Numbered from the stretch's first letter, positions 12,801 through 21,456 are shown. The stretch: 64,000 nucleotides of DNA from Leptidea sinapis (GCF_905404315.1 NC_066273.1:2852001-2916000), one strand, 5' to 3'. Made by a program: numbers and translations. Notes: generated by a model not told the origin, from the sequence alone.

Positions 12801-15800
12801 AAATAGTACAAGGCTTAATCTGTATTAGATTAAGGGTTTTTGTTTTAAATTATTAAAAGGTTTTTATTTTATTACGCCAAACAAGTATAAATTCTTGCGT
12901 GCGTAGGTACATAATTACACATACTTTTTTACTGTGTTTAAGTGAATTATTTGTCAGCATACAATATGTGATGTTATATTTATAAGAGTTCTATGTTTGC
13001 TTGTCCAAGCCCAATCTTTATTATTGCGCAATCGTACACAAAAATGTCATTTTATATTACACAAAAAATTTAACACTTCAGAATCTTTATAAGAGGTGCA
13101 CATACATCCATACATACACACACACACACACACACATACAGACGTACGGACACCATCGCGGGAAGAGTCAGGGAAGCTTCCTAGGACCTTAAGACGAAAA
13201 ACGGGATATAATCAATAACACCCCGAATTTTTGAAAATTTTCTATTTTCTTAGCGGGAAGTTAAAATTGGAATTTATTTTACTTAATTTTTTGAAGTTTT
13301 CTTCATTTTAGATTTCCTTCGAGACCTCAGCAATTTATGAACCGACGAGAAAAATTCTTATTTTTAAACTTATTGAGAAATCTATATACCTTGGAGTCCG
13401 TAGCATTGCTCGTAGGTTGACATTCAACTTCCGCCGTAGGTGCGACTTGCTGATGCTGCTCCAACGACCCATGGGCCGACATCTTGATAGCAGTGTGGTT
13501 CAGCATCCCCACCATGGCTACTGACAGGTTCACCTTCAACCCGTAAACGATGGCCATCCCCACAGAGCCCAGGATAGCGAGTATGTATCGGGCCGGAACT
13601 ACCCCTTAACGAAAAATGGCTTAATTAATGCAAAATAACATGAATTATTGATAAGATAATGTCACGTACACGCACACTTATATAAATAGTATGTAAAAGT
13701 ATGAAAAGTTTCCACTGCAATCTTAATATAAAACTACGTTTTAAGATAGTATTAAAAATGTTATATAGGTAACTAAGATAGCTATAAATTTTATGTGAAA
13801 AAAAAGCAACAAGTCCTGAGGATGCCTCGTGTAGAGGCGAAGCACGTGTCGAATTGTTTTAAAAACAAATATTGGCGGAATTAACACTAAAGAAAACTTA
13901 AATCATTTATATAATTATGGATTTCCGCAAAGTAACGCCTAATACAATAAATTTTCTTAATACCAAAAATTATAAAGTATGCTGTTGGACAAGGCAGTCC
14001 ATTATCTCTTTTATAAAGATTGAGCATAAATGTATATGATGGAAAATACTTATGAATACTATATCTAAGGAATACATAATTAGTGAGTCCTTGGTGCCCG
14101 ACTAGATGACAACGCAACGACGCCTTTATTGTGCCACCTGGCAATGGGTCCACTAAAAGGCTAGTACCTTGCCTAGCCGGCTAGACTAGACTATAGGGAT
14201 GGGTTGAATAGTTAAGTTCTCACTCAAGTAAGAATAACTTTATAAATATAGTTATTTATCTAATCTATTGTAATTCTCTTTTGACAAATAGAATTATATA
14301 TTTTAGGTTATATAATATAATAACTAATATAATAATATAATAAAGCCTTTTATTCGGTTCTCTTAGTAGGTACAATGAATTTTTAAACTTATTAAGTGTT
14401 ATTAAATTGTTACTCATAGAGGATTAAAAAATTATATTAATAATGTACCTACATACACAAAATTCTAATGTACGAAAAATATATTTTATATTAAATGAAT
14501 GATTTTATTAATAAATAACATTTCCTTACATTATCATATTAATAACCATAAAATTTAAGTACCTAATAACCTAAGCTTTTCTCAAGTTCAACAATTTCAA
14601 TATTAGATTGTTCAACTTGGATTAGTTTAAGCTATCACTACTGTCAGGCGTCCCGAGACGTACACGTTTTTGTAAGTTAGATTCTAGTCCGGAATCCCAT
14701 TCAAAAAAATGTGCGCTGTACTTTAGAATAACAGGCACCAGGAAGTCAGCGATCACACCACTCGAAGACCTAAGAAGTTTGTATTGATTTCACGCAATTA
14801 CAAGATCGCGGCCAATGCCCTCTGGGCTCTGACTCTGGTTGCCATGGTTACCGAGGCGTAGATCATTTGACCTCTACGCTCAGGAAGGACGCTGAAAACT
14901 GCACATCTGTTTGTTATTAATATATTTTTAAATTAATTGAGCCTGCTGTAACGAATATTCATAATAGGACTATTACGATTTAGCAGCTGGAGGTGCTTAT
15001 TTTAGGAGAGGAATTTTTAAAGGATCGCTCTGTTGTCTAATTAAATAGTTTAAGCTATTTTTGGCTGGAGGTTCTGGATCGAAATTTCTTACGAATTTCC
15101 TGAAGCAAATTTTATTAATTGTCCTGCGTATAAAGTGTAATTCCAGATATTCAACCTTGACCGCCCCTTAACTATCAAAGACTAACTAACGGTCACCTTA
15201 AATTTACAAATTTAAATTAATTTTCTAAAACCGGTTCCATATTGACGAGCGAAAATTTAAAGCGAGAAATACACAGGAAACGCGAATGTGGACAAAAGAG
15301 CTAAGAATGCGAGAACTTCTACTGACTCCACACTCGCATGTTTCTCGGAAGCGAGAGACTCGTCGCCCATAAGGCCGCGTTTCCACCTGCAAGCAAACTC
15401 GCCGAAGTCTTGCATGAGTTCTTGCATTTGTGTTTACATGTTGTACTAATTCCTGCAATTTATTTCTGCTTTAAATGTCTTTCGAGAAGCTCGCGGATCA
15501 TACTATCGCAACATATCGCGGAGGTGCTTGAGAAACTGTCGCGACAGCACTTGCAATTGGGTTTACACTTGCAAGCTGCTGTCAGACAGACTGTCGGACA
15601 TTTCTCGCGGAACTTATCTTGCAGATGGAAACGCGGCCTAACAGTTTGCGTGATATTTACTGAACATCAATATGAGCTGTATTTACGCAACCGAATTAGA
15701 ATTGGCATTCCTAGAATATTCTGAATTAGAAACAGTTTTGGTGAATATACGTTTAAAAGTAAACTAAAAATCCACAATGCGTGAAAACGTATTAGCACCT

Positions 15801-18800
15801 TGATAGAGTTACCCATTGATGAATTGAAAAACAAACAAAAAATAAACTTGTCGCAGCAGTTACTTCTGCGTCCATCGTCACCGAGCATGAGAACTGTATT
15901 GAGAACCTTGCGAGTGTACCCAAAGAAGCTGTCGCTGACATTATAGGCGAGGATCTGGCGAGAATATGGACGGGCTTAATCGATCGTGTAAAATGCAGAA
16001 CGCACACTATCAGTTGTAAACTTTGTTTGTTCGTCTGTAAAACATCAATAACATCAAAAAGTAACACGACAATCTGTGTTTTTAACATTTTTTACCATTT
16101 GATCGGTCATTACGACTGTTGAGCGACCTGTGCAAGGGTCATCGTTTTAATTCTGCACACCAACGTGCAACTCTAGAATATTTTTTCAAGAACAGATACT
16201 TATTAAACGCACACAATTCAATTTTATTCATTTTCGAGCACATGCACGAAAAACAGAAAGCAAAAGACTAAAGTAGGTATTAATTAATGAATAAATTTTC
16301 TTATTGTGTAATTAAATCTTATTAAGTAAGTGAAATATGCGTTTATTATATTTAAATTTAATATTAATGATATTAATACATATTGATATTTAGATTTTGT
16401 GTTGATACAAAAATTATTTAACAGATATAATAATAATATACTTAGACATTATAATATCTTTCATGGAGGAAAAATTTAATAAAGTATTAATTAGGTAGTA
16501 ATTTTTAACATTAATTTCTTTCACTTTAATACTAATATTAAAAATTTAATTTAATACACCTCTTATGAAAACCTTTAATAAAACACTGTTATTTATATGT
16601 TATTAAAATGAAAACTACTTAGCCAAACTATGTAAGTAAGTAATTTTTATGGGACCAAATGGCATCTATTTCGCATCGAACAAAAGAAGAATTACGTAAA
16701 TCGGATCATGAATCTCAGAGTAATCGGTGTACATATATAAATATAATACATAAAAAAATACCGATCGAATTGATAACCTCCTCCTCCGAAGTCGGTTATT
16801 AACAAAATAAATGCATAGATCAAATGTACGCGGGCGTAGCCATTCATAATATAAATTAACAAGTATTAACTATAGTATAATTATCATAATAATTTTGTTA
16901 CATAAAAGTTTGCACAACATTACTTCATATCGGTTTGACAACGCATGACTCATAAGTTTCCTACCGGCGTAGTTAATATTATGATATAGGTACCTACTGT
17001 AAAGTGTGATGTAATATTGCATTTACGTTGTCGTTTTTCGCCCTGTGCCTGTGTCCTCAACACAGGCACAGGGCGAAAAACGACACTCTTTGTATCTGTA
17101 ATTAACTGCATTGGGACAGTTACTGGCATTATGTAGGGTTATTATCTATATTAATATTATAAAGAGGAAAGATTTGATTGTTTTTTTTGTTTGCATTGCA
17201 TAGACTCAGAAACTACTGAACCGATTTGAAAAATTCTTTCACTGTTGGAAAGCTGCACTAACCCCGCGTGACATAGGCTGTACTATATTTTTTTTTAATT
17301 AAGGATCCTTTCTAAAATTCTATATTTCTATATTTTTTACATCGCGTGTGCTGCGAAAAGTATTAATGGCTTTGCAGAACACATAATTATTTACAAAAAG
17401 TGTTGCGACAGCGTATTATGTTACGAGTGTTCTTTTATTTTTTCTTTTGTCCTGTGTGTACGCAGACGAAGTTGCGGGGTATCAGCTAGTAATGTATAAG
17501 TAAGTATTGACCTGATTAGAGGTCCCTGGTTCGAATCCCGGTTGGTGCAATCATTTATATGATGAATATGGATGTTTGTTACCGAGAAATGGATGTTTAT
17601 ATGTATTTATGTATGTTTAAGTATGTATATTGTATTAAATATATCGTTGTCTTGTATCCATAGCACAGGCTATGCCTAGTTTGGGGCAAGATAATTTGTG
17701 TAAAAGTGTGTCAATATTATTATTATTATTTTATACATTGAAATATTCTTACAGCTCTCTGAGCACTTGCTGAGTATTAAATGAGACTAAGGTGCGGTAG
17801 TGATGCTCAATAAGATCTGGAAGGATCCTTCTGGATCACCAAAAGCACCAAAGCTCGACTTATGAGGTGCTTTGTGTTTCTAATCTACGGGGCTGAAACT
17901 TGATCCCCTAGACTGCAAGACTAACTGGTTTATTGGTTCCATCTCCAGAAATGAATGATCGATTGAGCGGTTGATAGTGCAGGACCAGGTGGAGGGGAAA
18001 AGATCGAGAGGACTCTCACCCACGCGATGGACGGATCTTATCGAAGCAGTGACCCGGACACTGACTGTGGTGGAGTGCTCCCGCAATGCTACAAGCCAGG
18101 AGCATCGCGCGGGAGGCATTGCGATCCAAAACTAAGAAGACCAACGACGACGACCACTCTGATAAGAGTGACTAGTTGAGAAGAAGCTGTCACGTTCGGC
18201 TATGTAACCCGGCATTACCAGTGGGAGGCTCCTTTGCACAGGATGCCGGCTAGATTATGGGTACCACAACGGCGCCTATTTCTACCGTGAAGCAGTAATG
18301 TGTAAACATAACTGTGTTTCGGTCTGAAGGGTGCCGCAGCTACTGAAATTACTGGGCAAATGAGACTTAAGATCTTATGTCTCGAGGTGACGAGCGCAAT
18401 TGTAGTGCCGCTCAGAATTTTTGTGTTTTTCGAAAATTCGAAGCGGTACTGCATTGTAATGGGCAGGGCGTGTCAATTACCATCAGCTGAACGTCCTGCT
18501 CGTCTCGTCCCTTATTATCATTAAAAAAAGATGTGTAGTCTGATGCATGACCAGATGACCCCAATAGTATGCAGGTTCAAATATCCTCCAGGAATTCTTA
18601 CTTCAAACAGACACCTTAGAGCTATGTAGTTATTAAAAACAAAAATTACATAGTAACTTAATTTCTAACAGTAGGTAATCTCCTAGAGTTTTCTATTCAA
18701 GAGTTCTGTTATATCAAATCAATCAAATCAAAATCAGTTTATTCACGTAGGTCACGGAAATGACACTTATGAATTAAAAAAAAAATCTTATTGAATCTAC

Positions 18801-19626
18801 CGCTACTTCGTAAAGGGTTGAGCTAATGAGAAGAAGTAGCAAGAATATCATTGCCACTCTTTTGTATCAAGATTTACATTAAAGTACATCGATTTACAAA
18901 TCATTTCAAATTACAATATAATATGTAAAATGTAAAATGTTGCAACGGTTAGTATTTTGTTATCAGTTAGTTGTTGTAATAAGCAAGCACATAATATTAT
19001 ACTCAAACGCCTGTCGTTATCAAACATTAAAATATTTACAATTTACATTATTTACTTTATGGCAAAAGTAAATAATATAGGTATTATTGATTGCTTAGAT
19101 AATTTATACGTCTAGATTGAGCCTTTTGCTGCTAGACAACCGATGAAAACAGGCCAGGTTAATGACTTTAGTGTGCGTGACAAGCTACGTCTTACATACG
19201 CGATTTGTAGCTAACTCTGTGTTGGTTTGCTCAAAATAGAGGTTAACAGTCAAACTCTATTTTTTCGACGTTTTCACAGTTGTCGTAGTCTAACTAGACG
19301 TAAATAAACGATCTTAGATTGATTATATTTTAAAAGATAAATATAAAAATTATAGGTAATAAAAATACAGGGTCTACAAAAAAAAGTATTGAAGAGCAAT
19401 ACCGATAAGTTAAACCCTGTGTCTGTTAATATATAATATAATCATAAATATTATTTATACAAACGTAATAAGTAAACATATAATTAAAAAAACACTAAAA
19501 GCAATAACCATGCCAAACCATTAACAATCATAAATTTCAAGACATTTGAATGTAATTTGAAAATAATAAAATAGTACATAATAAAAACTTACGGCCCAGT
19601 ACGTTTCCCTTGGCTGGAACATCCAT
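689..19626 (-). CDS. SLC17/sialin-like MFS anion transporter, 5' seven coding exons (3' part outside window)
   Basis: Gene span with introns. Coding pieces on the minus strand are 19626-19593, 13604-13390, 8107-8017, 4170-4022, 3469-3322, 1763-1600 and 838-689; they sum to 951 nt = 317 codons with no stop. All junctions are GT-AG and phase-consistent. The product begins with a short cytosolic N-terminus, then TM1 (about residues 13-45, VVPARYILAILGS), an extracellular loop with sequons at N47 and N78, TMs carrying FWGYFVSQIPG and a TM4 motif RVGEGIGG (R156) followed by TFPAMHVLLSKW, all typical of SLC17 phosphate/sialin/vesicular transporters. The family moves organic or inorganic anions with Na+ or H+. 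Roughly 150-180 C-terminal residues (TM8-12) should lie left of position 689. The subfamily and substrate cannot be told from this half. Confidence 0.93.
1246..1293 (+). mobile_element. Jockey-like LINE 3'-end scrap
   Basis: About 48 bp match the last codons and start of the tail of the Jockey-like LINE copies at 48.7 and 51.4 kb (GGTAACGCTCGTGTGAT, GAGAATGTCGGCGGCGGTGA). It lies in intron 6 of the SLC17-like gene; the rest of that intron (839-1599) is AT-rich with nothing recognisable. Confidence 0.6.
1600..1763 (-). CDS. SLC17-like exon 6 (residues 213-267, TM6 and start of central loop)
   Basis: Acceptor GAACAG|GTTGGGA and donor CACAAG|GTACAA. Encodes WESVFYVMGGLSCLWCVLWV then VQDSPGQQPLISKEERDFI, the TM6 helix and the start of the cytosolic central loop. 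The [DE]SP..hp.Is..Er.yI block is strongly conserved in SLC17. Confidence 0.94.
2170..2860 (-). mobile_element. LINE 3' end, subfamily A (RT C-terminus plus 3' UTR)
   Basis: A frame on the minus strand (2859-2374) reads YGILLWGHAADIDIVFALQK, RAVRAIY, then a NTRN..LLV and F.NKVPATVQ region, the C-terminal domain seen after the RT of CR1/Jockey-type LINEs. It is followed by a 3' UTR with ATAAATGCCTTTTAAACACT near 2170. A second copy of this 3' end lies at 36.74-37.10 kb. The element is 5'-truncated and sits in intron 5 of the SLC17-like gene. Confidence 0.8.
3322..3469 (-). CDS. SLC17-like exon 5 (residues 164-213, TM4-TM5)
   Basis: Acceptor TTTCAG|GGCGTCACA and donor CTTG|GTAAAT. Encodes GVTFPAMHVLLSKWAPPVER followed by a Gly/Ala/Met-rich helix (AALVYAGTSLGTVMSMLM). 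This is the [ST]FPA-H-LLxxWxPxxER segment between TM4 and TM5, diagnostic of SLC17. Confidence 0.94.
3606..3776 (-). repeat. Dispersed repeat, ACCGACTTC/GGAGGAGGTT family
   Basis: On the minus strand it begins AACCGACTTCAAAA followed by GGAGGTTCTCAATTCGAT, a CGATTACTTTGAGATTTATG block and TGGTCCCATAAAAAT. Copies recur at 6.85, 16.6 and 44.3 kb. There is no coding potential; it is probably a non-autonomous element of unknown class. Confidence 0.7.
4022..4170 (-). CDS. SLC17-like exon 4 (residues 114-163, TM3-TM4)
   Basis: Acceptor TTTCAG|GGGGAAG and donor GGG|GTAAGT. Encodes GRVAELFSAKWVMFFSV, a TM3 helix and TM4 with RVGEGIGG. The Arg of this R-x-G-E-G motif (R156) is the conserved TM4 arginine that helps bind anions in sialin and VGLUTs. 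The Glu is also retained, so nothing suggests loss of function. Confidence 0.94.
4290..6000. other. Intron 3 stretch without recognisable features
   Basis: AT-rich intron sequence of the SLC17-like gene. Both strands were read; only short shadow frames without family resemblance are seen. Confidence 0.5.
6005..6735 (+). mobile_element. LINE 3' end, subfamily B, with two nested insertions
   Basis: The start reads YGISLCGNAADINTIIVLQK and RAIRAIYNLG, homologous to subfamily A at 2.8 kb. At about 6098-6150 a roughly 45-bp tail of subfamily A (GAGAAAATAAATGCCTTTTA) interrupts the frame, after which ESLREKFKEINILTV resumes. The 3' UTR (6590-6733, ending TAAAAATATTTGAATTTG) is itself split near 6640-6672 by a short ACCGG-CTTC/GGAGGAGGTT fragment. 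Sibling 3' ends are at 28.04-28.44 and 57.0 kb. Confidence 0.75.
6849..7045 (+). repeat. ACCGACTTC/GGAGGAGGTT family copy
   Basis: Contains CAAAAAGGAGGAGGTTATCA, TTTGGTCCCATAAAAATTTT and GTTTGGCCCAGTAGTTTTCA in the order seen in the other copies. It extends into TTTTGTGTACGGC..GGGAGTTTTCATT, also present at 44.5 kb. Confidence 0.7.
7506..7818 (+). mobile_element. SINE-like repeat copy a (GTGGGAGGCTCC family)
   Basis: Full-length copy of about 310 bp: ACCAGTGGGAGGCACC at the head, a central GTGCCGCTCA..CTGAGCGGCAC inverted repeat and an A-tail after CTTATTTTCATAAAA. The family has 13 copies or pieces in this window, most in introns. No tRNA A/B boxes are visible, so the promoter is unknown. 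Its last 80 bp resemble the 3' end of the Jockey-like LINE. Confidence 0.88.
8017..8107 (-). CDS. SLC17-like exon 3 (residues 84-114, TM2)
   Basis: Acceptor TACAG|GATGCA and donor CCTG|GTTTGT. Encodes DADGPFLWSSEVQGIVLSCY and then FWGYFVSQIPG, the conserved TM2 segment of SLC17 carriers. A SINE-like copy (7506-7818) ends only about 200 bp from this exon's donor side. Confidence 0.93.
8379..8669 (+). mobile_element. SINE-like repeat copy b
   Basis: Head ACCAGTGGGAGGCTCCTTGG, tail TTATTTTCATAAAAAAAAA. Lacks about 26 bp near the head (the ATGCCGGCTAGATTATGGG part). Intron 2 of the SLC17-like gene. Confidence 0.88.
8764..8801. repeat. Inverted repeat, 13-bp arms, 12-nt loop
   Basis: GAACTCTGAACAG and CTGTTCAGAGTTC flank a 12-nt spacer. 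Perfect arms in otherwise AT-rich intron sequence. Confidence 0.7.
9154..9478 (+). repeat. CTAGCTGACCC dispersed repeat, copy 1
   Basis: Starts CTAGCTGACCCAGCAAACGT and ends GACACGAGAATTTTATATA. Almost collinear with 39.4-39.7 kb. Diverged members of the same head (TAGCTGACCCG[GA]CA) occur at 35.9, 41.1, 42.1 and 55.0 kb. Such sequences are common in insect genomes and are probably LINE- or Helitron-related ends; the class cannot be assigned here. Confidence 0.75.
9486..9786 (-). mobile_element. SINE-like repeat copy c
   Basis: Reverse orientation: T-run then ATGAAAATAAGAGACGAGAC at the left, GGAGCCTCCCACTGGT at the right. Full length, in intron 2 of the SLC17-like gene. Confidence 0.88.
9807..10050. 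repeat. Head-to-head inverted dimer of a CACGTGTCGAATTG repeat
   Basis: Left arm (about 9807-9871) and right arm (about 9938-10003) carry the same roughly 65 bp in opposite orientation, each containing ACACGTGTCGAATTGTTTTA and ATATTGGCGGAATT. The right unit continues with GGATTTCCGTAAAGTAACGC. A single unit lies at 13.82-13.95 kb. Confidence 0.8.
10267..10696. mobile_element. TTAA-bounded MITE, copy 1
   Basis: Begins TTAAGGCGACACTAAATG and ends ACTCTTCGCCTTAA, giving 9-bp terminal inverted repeats TTAAGGCGA with TTAA at both edges. Copy 2 is at 51839-52284 in the same orientation. TTAA target duplication is typical of piggyBac-type elements, so it is probably a piggyBac-related MITE. Non-coding. 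Confidence 0.8.
10912..11266 (+). mobile_element. GGCCGTTCCCAATAT MITE, degenerate copy with extra hairpin
   Basis: Collinear over its length with the reverse complement of 59086-59398 (GCTGTCAATAATCTGAAGCT, CTATCGCTGGTAAGCTATAC). The right end ATTGGGAACGGCTGTT is well kept, the left end is degraded. It carries a 25-bp perfect palindrome (11146-11199) absent from the sibling. Confidence 0.8.
11146..11199. repeat. Perfect hairpin, 25-bp arms, 4-nt loop
   Basis: Arms TAAGTATATTGGAACAGACA.. (11146-11170) and its exact complement (11175-11199) around TCAT. Found inside the MITE copy at 10.9-11.27 kb and not in the sibling copy. Confidence 0.9.
11589..11975 (-). mobile_element. Jockey-like LINE 3' end
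   Basis: On the minus strand 11949-11662 reads CVFYRIYDAEF, HHKLGYHPHHLDVWR, RFLPRTTKLWNELP, FPGRYDMGTF and AYTFLKGRQRSCD. This is the common C-terminus of the family, followed by a 3' UTR and A-tail (11589 side). 5'-truncated; intron 2 of the SLC17-like gene. Confidence 0.88.
11980..12965. other. Intron 2 stretch without recognisable features
   Basis: AT-rich; the short frames seen have no family resemblance. Confidence 0.5.
12970..13265 (+). repeat. Dispersed repeat with internal (CA)n
   Basis: A (CA) run (about 13110-13135) is followed by ACGGACACCATCGCGGGAAG and CTTAGCGGGAAGTTAAAA. The reverse complement of the same unit (TTCCTGCGATGGTGTCCGTA) is at 20.26-20.36 kb, next to a (TG) run. 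It lies upstream of exon 2 of the minus-strand gene. Confidence 0.6.
13390..13604 (-). CDS. SLC17-like exon 2 (TM1 and first extracellular loop, residues 12-83)
   Basis: Acceptor TTAAG|GGGTAG at 13605; donor AAG|GTATAT at 13389. Encodes VVPARYILAILGS, IVYGLKVNLSVAMVGML and a loop with NHT (N47) and NAT (N78) sequons ending NATDSK. The GLKVNLSVAMV block in TM1 is a hallmark of insect SLC17 phosphate-cotransporter-like proteins. The loop is longer and Gln/Thr-rich, as usual in this family. Confidence 0.93.
13817..13955 (+). repeat. CACGTGTCGAATTG repeat, single unit
   Basis: CCTGAGGATGCCTCGTGTAG, then CACGTGTCGAATTGTTTTAA and GGATTTCCGCAAAGTAACGC; the same unit is arranged as an inverted dimer at 9.8-10.05 kb. 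Confidence 0.75.
14438..14660 (+). repeat. Two-copy dispersed repeat (GGCGTCCCGAG end)
   Basis: Collinear with 33500-34310: both contain CATACACAAA.TTCTAATGT, CATAAAATTTAAGTA and TCAGGCGTCCCGAG (TCGGGCGTCCCGAG there). The second copy is interrupted by roughly 590 bp. Confidence 0.65.
15371..15640. mobile_element. MITE with 23-bp AGGCCGCGTTTCCA TIRs
   Basis: Left end AAGGCCGCGTTTCCACCTGC, right end GATGGAAACGCGGCCTA; the arms match over 23 bp with two differences. Internal sequence is GC-richer than its surroundings and Cys/Leu-like frames there are spurious. One copy only; no clear target duplication. Confidence 0.75.
15823..16122 (+). other. Open frame of about 99 codons without Met, protein-like first half
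   Basis: From 15823 to the stop at 16120-16122 one plus-strand frame stays open. The part 15847-15985 reads like real protein (KLVAAVTSASIVTEHENC, IENLASVPKEAVADIIGEDL, ARIWTGLIDR) and is directly followed by GTAAAA, a possible donor. The remainder looks non-coding. It is antisense within intron 1 of the SLC17-like gene. It could be an exon of another gene, a retro-fragment or chance; the family was not recognised. Confidence 0.3.
16606..16800 (-). repeat. ACCGACTTC/GGAGGAGGTT family copy
   Basis: On the minus strand: AACCGACTTCGGAGGAGGAG..GATCGGTATTTTTTTATG, TGGTCCCATAAAAATTACTT and GTTTGGCTAAGTAGTTTTCA. Upstream (16.55 kb) is TTAATACACCTCTTATG, shared with the foldback at 44.8-45.2 kb. Confidence 0.7.
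17030..17084. repeat. Perfect hairpin, 25-bp GC-rich arms, 5-nt loop
   Basis: GTCGTTTTTCGCCCTGTGCC.. (17030-17054) and its exact complement (17060-17084) around CCTCA. It stands out by GC content from the AT-rich intron and has no bulge. Confidence 0.92.
17149..17492 (+). repeat. TATTATAAAGAGG..CGAAGTTGCGGG dispersed repeat
   Basis: Starts AATATTATAAAGAGGAAAGA and includes AACTACTGAACCGATTTGAA and ACGAAGTTGCGGGGTATCAG at the end. A partial copy (CTACTGGACCGATTTCAAAA) is at 31463-31600. This is a widespread lepidopteran repeat type; class uncertain. Confidence 0.6.
17505..17735 (+). mobile_element. tRNA-derived SINE, head partly lost
   Basis: A Pol III B-box-like GGTTCGAATCCCGG (17529-17542) is followed by TTGGTGCAATCATTTATATG, a GATGTTTGTTACCGAGAAAT.. 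body and (ATT)n at the 3' end. The body is collinear with the complete antisense copy at 39.97-40.22 kb, which retains the A box. Confidence 0.75.
17765..18165 (+). pseudogene. RTE-type LINE C-terminal remnant
   Basis: Broken frames read IWKDPSGSPKAPKL, LKLDPLDCKTNWF and VEGKRSRGLSPTRWTDLIEA, matching the SPTRWTD..(I/L) C-terminal signature of RTE-clade reverse transcriptase proteins; a stop-interrupted GAET-like segment precedes it. Ends in a GAC-rich run. Intron 1 of the SLC17-like gene. Confidence 0.7.
18217..18529 (+). mobile_element. SINE-like repeat copy d
   Basis: Full length: ACCAGTGGGAGGCTCCTTTG head, TTATTATCATTAAAAAAA tail. Intron 1 of the SLC17-like gene. Confidence 0.88.
18716..18955 (-). 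mobile_element. LINE 3' tail (CACTTATGAAT/ACGTAGGTCACGG family)
   Basis: On the minus strand it runs ATTGCCA..CTCATTAGCTCAACCC, CGAAGTAGCGGTAGATTCAA, GTGTCATTTCCGTGACCTAC and ends in a TTTGATTTGATTTGA-type tail. Other copies are at 28585-28965 (minus) and 53780-54000 (plus). This is a non-coding LINE 3' end. Confidence 0.75.
19107..19302 (-). mobile_element. TACGTCTAG MITE copy 1
   Basis: TACGTCTAG at the left and CTAGACGTA at the right give perfect 9-bp inverted ends. The body contains ACAACCGATGAAAACAGGCC, shared in opposite orientation with copies at 29.6 and 32.6 kb. Confidence 0.75.
19593..19626 (-). CDS. SLC17-like exon 1 (start codon, residues 1-11)
   Basis: ATG at 19626-19624 opens MDVPAKGNVLG and the donor GTAAGT follows directly at 19592. 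The single leftover base pairs with the two bases at the start of exon 2 to make an Arg codon, joining to VVPARYIL. This is the usual short N-terminus of insect SLC17 proteins. Upstream of the ATG on the minus strand (19627 to about 19700) is presumed 5' UTR or promoter; no TATA box is recognisable. Confidence 0.85.
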
Positions 19627-20263
19627 CGCACTGTTGCAATCAAACTTTAAAAAAAAACACTAAAATTTTACTTTATCATAACGAGAAAAAACGTGTGTCG
19701 TATTCAAAAGAAGCTTTACGAATGCAGACGAGTACGACGCTGCGAGACTAGTACTGCACAATATGTATTAACTGTTATTTTGTGCTTTCTTTTGTAATTG
19801 CCTCTGGCGGACGTGCATATCGTCACATGTGATAACAAAATGCCTTGAATTACTACAGTCTGGGTACAAAATACTGCGCGATGCAAGCTTTCCCGCTCTT
19901 TCAAGGTGCCCTTCAAAGCTACGAAGGATCAATGAAGCGTCTGATGTCACCTGTTGAAATAGGTCGACGCGTCACGGAGTTTATTACAATTTTCTTTATT
20001 ATTTATGTAATATCTAAGTACTTAAGCTTTTGATGTGAATAAAATATTAGTTGTTTTACATTGTTATTACAAAATATCTTCAATACACGTTAAACAAAAT
20101 ACTTATTTAAACTACTTACATAATATGAGGAAATTAACTCAAATTCAAATTGTCATATAAATATTTTAATGAGAAATTAATATATTCAGATCTACTGTAA
20201 TTTGTATGCTTTTCATTTAAAAAAACCAAAATATTTTAAACTTCACGCTTAGAAAATTAATAT

Positions 20264-20360
20264 TTTCAAAACATCGGGAAGTAAGTTTTCCCTGACTATT
20301 CCTGCGATGGTGTCCGTACATCTGCATGTATGTATGTGAGTGTGTGTGTGTCTGAGTATA
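20264..20360 (-). repeat. Dispersed repeat with (TG)n, reverse copy
   Basis: TTCCTGCGATGGTGTCCGTA then a TGTATG../(TG) run; the reverse complement of the unit at 12.97-13.27 kb. Confidence 0.55.
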
Positions 20361-21456
20361 TCTGTGTTATTGTTTTTTTTCTCCAAAGGTACACAAAAAA
20401 TTCTCTTACGTAACATCAGGGCCTAGCCTGGGTATGTCGGAATCTCAATGGTATGACTACACCCATATCGACTAAAAAATCTCCTCTGACGTCCACCTCT
20501 TCTTCTCCCACGCAACCACCGCTAGGCGTTATTTCTATAACTGTTACTACATTTTGAAGGTACCCATGTCGTATCGTCCCGGAAACACCGCACAAGGAAG
20601 TTCATTCCAGAGCTTTGTAGTATTTGTGTAGAAAGGTCCTTGAAAACCGTAGTGTGGAGGACCGCCAAACATCCAGATGGTGGGGATGATATCCTAACTT
20701 ATGGCGTGTCGTGTGAAGGTGGAATTCGGCGGCAGGAATCAGGCTAAACATTTCTTCGGAACACTATGAAGCGACATCTCTACGCAACGCCAAGTGATGC
20801 AGCCGTTCACAGAGAACTGGGTCCCCGACAATGCGAGCTGCTCTACGTTGCACGCGGTCAAATGGATCGAGCTGATACTGGGGTGCGTCAGACCAGAGAT
20901 GACAGCAATACTCCATGTGTGGCCGGACCTGTGCTTTGTAGGGTGCTAGAATGTGGGCCGGCTTGAAGTATTGCCGTGCTCTATTAATGACGCCCAGTTT
21001 CTTCGAAGCCAATTTGGCTTTGCCATCCAGGTGGCCACGAAATTGGGAATCTCCCGAGATTTCGAGACCCAGTATTCCGATACTAGACAAGGCTTTAAGG
21101 GAAGTGTTGTCGAAGAGCGGTGATACGACAAATGGGTTTTTTTAGTGGTAAACGCGCAAACTTGAGTCTTCTGGGGCTTAAATAGGTTCAATTTACCCCA
21201 TTCCGCGACTGTCTCAAGAAAGGACTCGATAGAGGACACACGTTTCTCCCGGCACTGGTCGACGATTTCTCGAGAGAGACCTGCATGGCCCGTGTATACG
21301 GCATCACCAGTGCTGATGCATAGCAATGTACGCTGGAGGTGTGCAACATATCATTGGTATGCAGAAGAAACAGCGTGGGAGATAGCACACAGCCTTGGGG
21401 TACTCCAGCATTCACGGGCTTCGGGTTCGAGCAATATCCGTCGACGAGTCGAGTCG

